From positions 1 to 55,523 of the forward strand of contig JAGRGH010000007.1 of NCBI GenBank assembly GCA_020445605.1: a stretch of DNA of 55,523 nt. Reading direction: 5' to 3'. Below the pieces are notes generated by a model. The model saw nothing but the letters and a program-made list of their open reading frames with translations. It made no database searches and was not told where the DNA came from. The position numbers and the translations under genes are program-made. Below, piece by piece: positions 53,036-55,523 of this stretch (position 1 is the first letter of the stretch; every line of letters begins with the position of its first letter). The stretch is from Chromatiales bacterium. GTDB taxonomy: Bacteria > Pseudomonadota > Gammaproteobacteria > JAGRGH01.

Positions 53036-55134
53036 CGACCGGGCGCGCGGCGCAATTCGCATGCCTTTGCGTCTTTGCGCTGCTCGCCTGCGGCTGCGAT
53101 CGTCCGCCACCCGGCGGCACCGAACCCACGAGCACCAATTCCGGCGACGACCTCCTCGCGGGCATGCGCGGGAGCGGCCGGCTGCGCGCGCTGGCCGATC
53201 CGCTCGCAGTCGCGCAATGGACCGCCGGCAAACGCGACACACCGCTCACGCAGGAACTGACGGTGCTGGAGCGCTTCGCTGCGGTCCATGACGCGGAACT
53301 CGAGATCATTGCGGTCAAACGCAAGGCCGATCTGGACCGCGCACTGTTGGCTGGCGAGGGCGACATCATCGCCGCGCGCCATGCCGTCACCGGAGCGCGG
53401 CGCGAGCAGCTGGACTTCAGCGTGCCGTTCGAGCATCTCCAGACCGCGATCCTTGGCCCACCCGGCAGTCACAAGAGCGTCCATCCGAAGGAGCTGCGCA
53501 GGCACAGCATCGGCGCGATCGAGGCCAGCGCGGCCTGGGTGGATGTCGAGGCGGTTGCGCAGCAGTACCCGGGGATCGAACTGCTGCCGCTCGATGACCA
53601 GCTCGACATCGACGCACGGCTGAACCTGCTTGCCGATGGCGGCGTCGACCGGCTCGCCGAGAGTGCCGACGAATTTGCCGCCGCGGCGCCCGGGCATCCC
53701 GCAATCCGCGTCGTGCAGACCCTGCCGGGCGAACGGCTGGCCGCCTTCGCGATCCGCAAAGGGCAACCGGAGGCCCTGCTCGCGCTGGACCGGTTTCTCG
53801 AACGCGAACTGCTCGCGCGGGTCGAGCGCGAGCGATCGACCGGTGACCTGCCCGAGGTGCGCGCGCGCGGCAGCCTGCGCATCGCCCTGCGTGACGCGCG
53901 CGGACATCACTATCTGTGGAAGGGCGAGCAGCGTGGCTTTCAGTACGAGCTGGCGCACCAGCTTGCCGAGGCGCTGGACCTGCGCCTGGACGTCGTTCGC
54001 GCGCGCGACCGCACCGAGGCGCTGGCGATGGTCGCCGACGGTCGCGCCGACATCGTCGGCGGCCTGCTGCGCCCGCAGGCCGTGCCCAAGGGGCTGGCCG
54101 CGACCGCGCCGTATCTCTACGTGCAACCCAGCATCCTGACGCGTGCCGATGAACCGCGCCCCGAGTCGCTTGAAGTGCTCTCGGCACGCCCGGTGTTCGC
54201 GCGGCCCGGCACTCCGGTCTGGGACCTCCTGAAGACCGCGACCGCCGGCACCGATCTGCCACGCGCCGTGCTGGTGCCGATCGCGACCCAGTACACGCCA
54301 TCGCAGCTACTCGACCAGGTCGCCAGCGGCCAGATGCCGTTTCTGGTCAGCGCGGAGGCGTCCCTGGCCCTGCGCATGAGCGGGCGCACGGATATCGTCG
54401 AGACGCTGGAGATCGGCGAACAGGCCCGCTTCGTCTGGTACCTGCGCGCGTCGAACCCCGCGCTGCGCGAGGCGATCTCCAAATACTTCAGCCGCAGTCT
54501 GCGCGGCCTGGAATACAACCTGCTGCTGCAACGCTATGTGGAATCGCCGAACGACGACGTGGCCGGCGCACCGGAACACCCTGGCACCAGCGAGCTGTCG
54601 CCGTTCGATCGCGAGGTGCGGCGCTTCGCCACGCAGTATGGCTTCGACTGGCGGCTGATCGTCGCCCTGATGTTCGAGGAGAGCCGGTTCAATCCGCGCG
54701 CGAAGTCCTCGGCCGGCGCGCTTGGACTGATGCAGGTCCTGCCAGCGACCGCCGCGCAGTTCGGGATCGACGATCTGCTGGCGCCGGAGCGCGCCATCGA
54801 GGCCGGGGTGCGTTATCTCGACTGGCTGCGCGAGCGTTTCGAGCGCGATCTGCGCGTCGAGGACCGGCTGTGGTTTGCGCTGGCCTCCTACAACGCCGGT
54901 GTCGGTCATGTGCGCGACGCGCGCATCCTCGCGCGCCAGCAGGGACTGGACCCGGACCGCTGGTTCGGACAGGTCGAAAAGGCACTACGCCTGCTGGAGC
55001 AACCCAAGTTCGCCGAAAAGGCGCGCTACGGATACGTTCGCGGCGGGCAGACCGTGCGCTATGTGCGTGAAGTCCGCGCGCGCTATCACGCCTATCTGGA
55101 GTTTCTCGTCGCCGCCGAGGCGGACATTCGCTAG
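53032..55134 (+). CDS. MltF-like lytic transglycosylase lipoprotein with two solute-binding-like domains
   Basis: 700 residues. A lipoprotein signal with lipobox LLACG is followed by two tandem SBP_bac_3-like domains (about 45-290 and 295-530; the second begins VRARGSLRIALRDARGHHY) and a C-terminal SLT domain: the catalytic glutamate in ALMFEESRFNPRAKSSAGALGLMQV, then ATAAQFG and ALASYNAGVGHV. MltF has one SBP domain (518 residues in E. coli), so this is longer. It cleaves peptidoglycan glycan strands at the outer membrane; the SBP domains may sense muropeptides. Confidence 0.9.
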   Translation: MTTGRAAQFACLCVFALLACGCDRPPPGGTEPTSTNSGDDLLAGMRGSGRLRALADPLAVAQWTAGKRDTPLTQELTVLERFAAVHDAELEIIAVKRKADLDRALLAGEGDIIAARHAVTGARREQLDFSVPFEHLQTAILGPPGSHKSVHPKELRRHSIGAIEASAAWVDVEAVAQQYPGIELLPLDDQLDIDARLNLLADGGVDRLAESADEFAAAAPGHPAIRVVQTLPGERLAAFAIRKGQPEALLALDRFLERELLARVERERSTGDLPEVRARGSLRIALRDARGHHYLWKGEQRGFQYELAHQLAEALDLRLDVVRARDRTEALAMVADGRADIVGGLLRPQAVPKGLAATAPYLYVQPSILTRADEPRPESLEVLSARPVFARPGTPVWDLLKTATAGTDLPRAVLVPIATQYTPSQLLDQVASGQMPFLVSAEASLALRMSGRTDIVETLEIGEQARFVWYLRASNPALREAISKYFSRSLRGLEYNLLLQRYVESPNDDVAGAPEHPGTSELSPFDREVRRFATQYGFDWRLIVALMFEESRFNPRAKSSAGALGLMQVLPATAAQFGIDDLLAPERAIEAGVRYLDWLRERFERDLRVEDRLWFALASYNAGVGHVRDARILARQQGLDPDRWFGQVEKALRLLEQPKFAEKARYGYVRGGQTVRYVREVRARYHAYLEFLVAAEADIR

Positions 55135-55138
55135 GACC

Positions 55139-55523
55139 TTATGCAGACGCCGGATCACGCGCGAACAACGGCGCGCTTTCGAAGGTCCGCGCAGGGAAAC
55201 CGCGACCCTTCCAGACCAGCGCACGTTTGAGCACGAAGTCGAACAGGATCGGATTGTAGGCACGCAGATCCGTAAGAACGCCCGCGTGCTCGGCCGCCAG
55301 CAGTCCCGCATTCACCAGCCGGCGCACGATGATCAGCGGCGCCACGCCGGGCAGCGGAAAATCCGAGCCGTTGACCAACCGCCCGTCCCAGTCCTCGCGC
55401 TCGAGTATGCGCATCAGCCAGGGGTCGAAGCGGTTGATCTGCGGCATCGCGGAAATGTCTCCAAACACACGGCCGACATAGTTGGGTTCCTCCATGAGCC
55501 GTGCGAACAGCTCGAAATTCGCA
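55139..55523 (-). CDS. Amidohydrolase family protein, C-terminal part (runs off the window)
   Basis: 128 residues are visible and the frame continues past the end. FGDISAMPQINRFDPWL and the barrel-end LVNGSDFPLPGVAPL (Asp metal ligand) identify a TIM-barrel metal hydrolase. It resembles the exported amidohydrolase at 25240-26151 in its VGSD/NGSD block. It converges with the MltF-like gene, four bases apart. Confidence 0.75.
   Translation of the reverse strand, partial: ANFELFARLMEEPNYVGRVFGDISAMPQINRFDPWLMRILEREDWDGRLVNGSDFPLPGVAPLIIVRRLVNAGLLAAEHAGVLTDLRAYNPILFDFVLKRALVWKGRGFPARTFESAPLFARDPASA

Overview
The window is a GC-rich chromosomal segment from a gammaproteobacterium. Evidence for this is the smpB-ratA-rnfH neighbourhood, rpsO-pnp, dnaX-ybaB-recR, the succinylase lysine route (dapC, dapD, dapE), an HrpA helicase, EttA and a lytic transglycosylase of the MltF type. 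An Rpf/DSF cluster, a PEP-CTERM protein and pqi/let-type MCE genes point to a Xanthomonadales/Chromatiales-like lineage. I cannot name the species. About 55 genes are packed tightly on both strands, and nothing looks like a prophage, plasmid or CRISPR array.

Layout. 1-240 holds the edge of an IS3-like element joined to a dispersed repeat. 240-2904 holds rnfH, ratA and a sodium:neurotransmitter-type symporter, divergent from smpB. 3205-6362 holds a GGDEF/EAL protein coupled to an exported hydrolase, probably through a CTG start. 6448-10626 holds a radical SAM protein, mazG, a rhomboid protease, small unknowns and a cytochrome c. 11063-11923 holds two small envelope proteins. 12389-16345 holds a DSF-signalling cluster: an RpfG-like response regulator, a catalytically dead REC-REC-Hpt protein, an RpfF-type DSF synthase and a private acyl carrier protein. 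16442-23851 holds hrpA and the dapC-dapD-dapE operon, separated by an inverted-repeat (MITE-like) element. 24028-26151 holds a PEP-CTERM protein with a sigma-54 promoter, a DUF167 protein and an amidohydrolase. 26125-30497 holds a lipid-transport operon (two PqiA halves and an eight-MCE protein). 30777-35661 holds erpA, thiD, a DUF3095 protein, mtnA and a DMT permease. 35953-42241 holds an FkbM methyltransferase, pnp, rpsO, adk and dxs. 42393-49291 holds exported proteins, ettA, a DUF815 ATPase, a hupE pair and a HIT protein. 49319-55523 holds recR, ybaB, dnaX, SRP RNA, tRNA-Ser, a zinc-ribbon protein, an MltF-like enzyme and a truncated amidohydrolase.

Dispersed repeats are the most striking non-coding feature. 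Family A (six copies, about 170 bp) and family B (about five copies, about 150 bp) are strings of hairpins lying between genes and often bounded by CTAG. That CTAG also supplies the stop codon of neighbouring genes. Both families carry a hairpin with loop AGGGAC or AGGGAT, close to the CsrA/RsmA consensus (ACARGGAUGU). The stem sequences differ between families while the pairing and the loop are kept. A third, unrelated inverted-repeat element sits at the 5' ends of hrpA and dapC.

How the genes relate. The Rpf cluster would make and sense a diffusible fatty-acid signal and lower cyclic-di-GMP through the HD-GYP domain; the GGDEF/EAL protein acts on the same messenger. Three genes (smpB, the radical SAM gene and the YcgN-type gene) have a -10 hexamer exactly six bases before ATG, which suggests leaderless mRNAs. 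The remaining genes are housekeeping.
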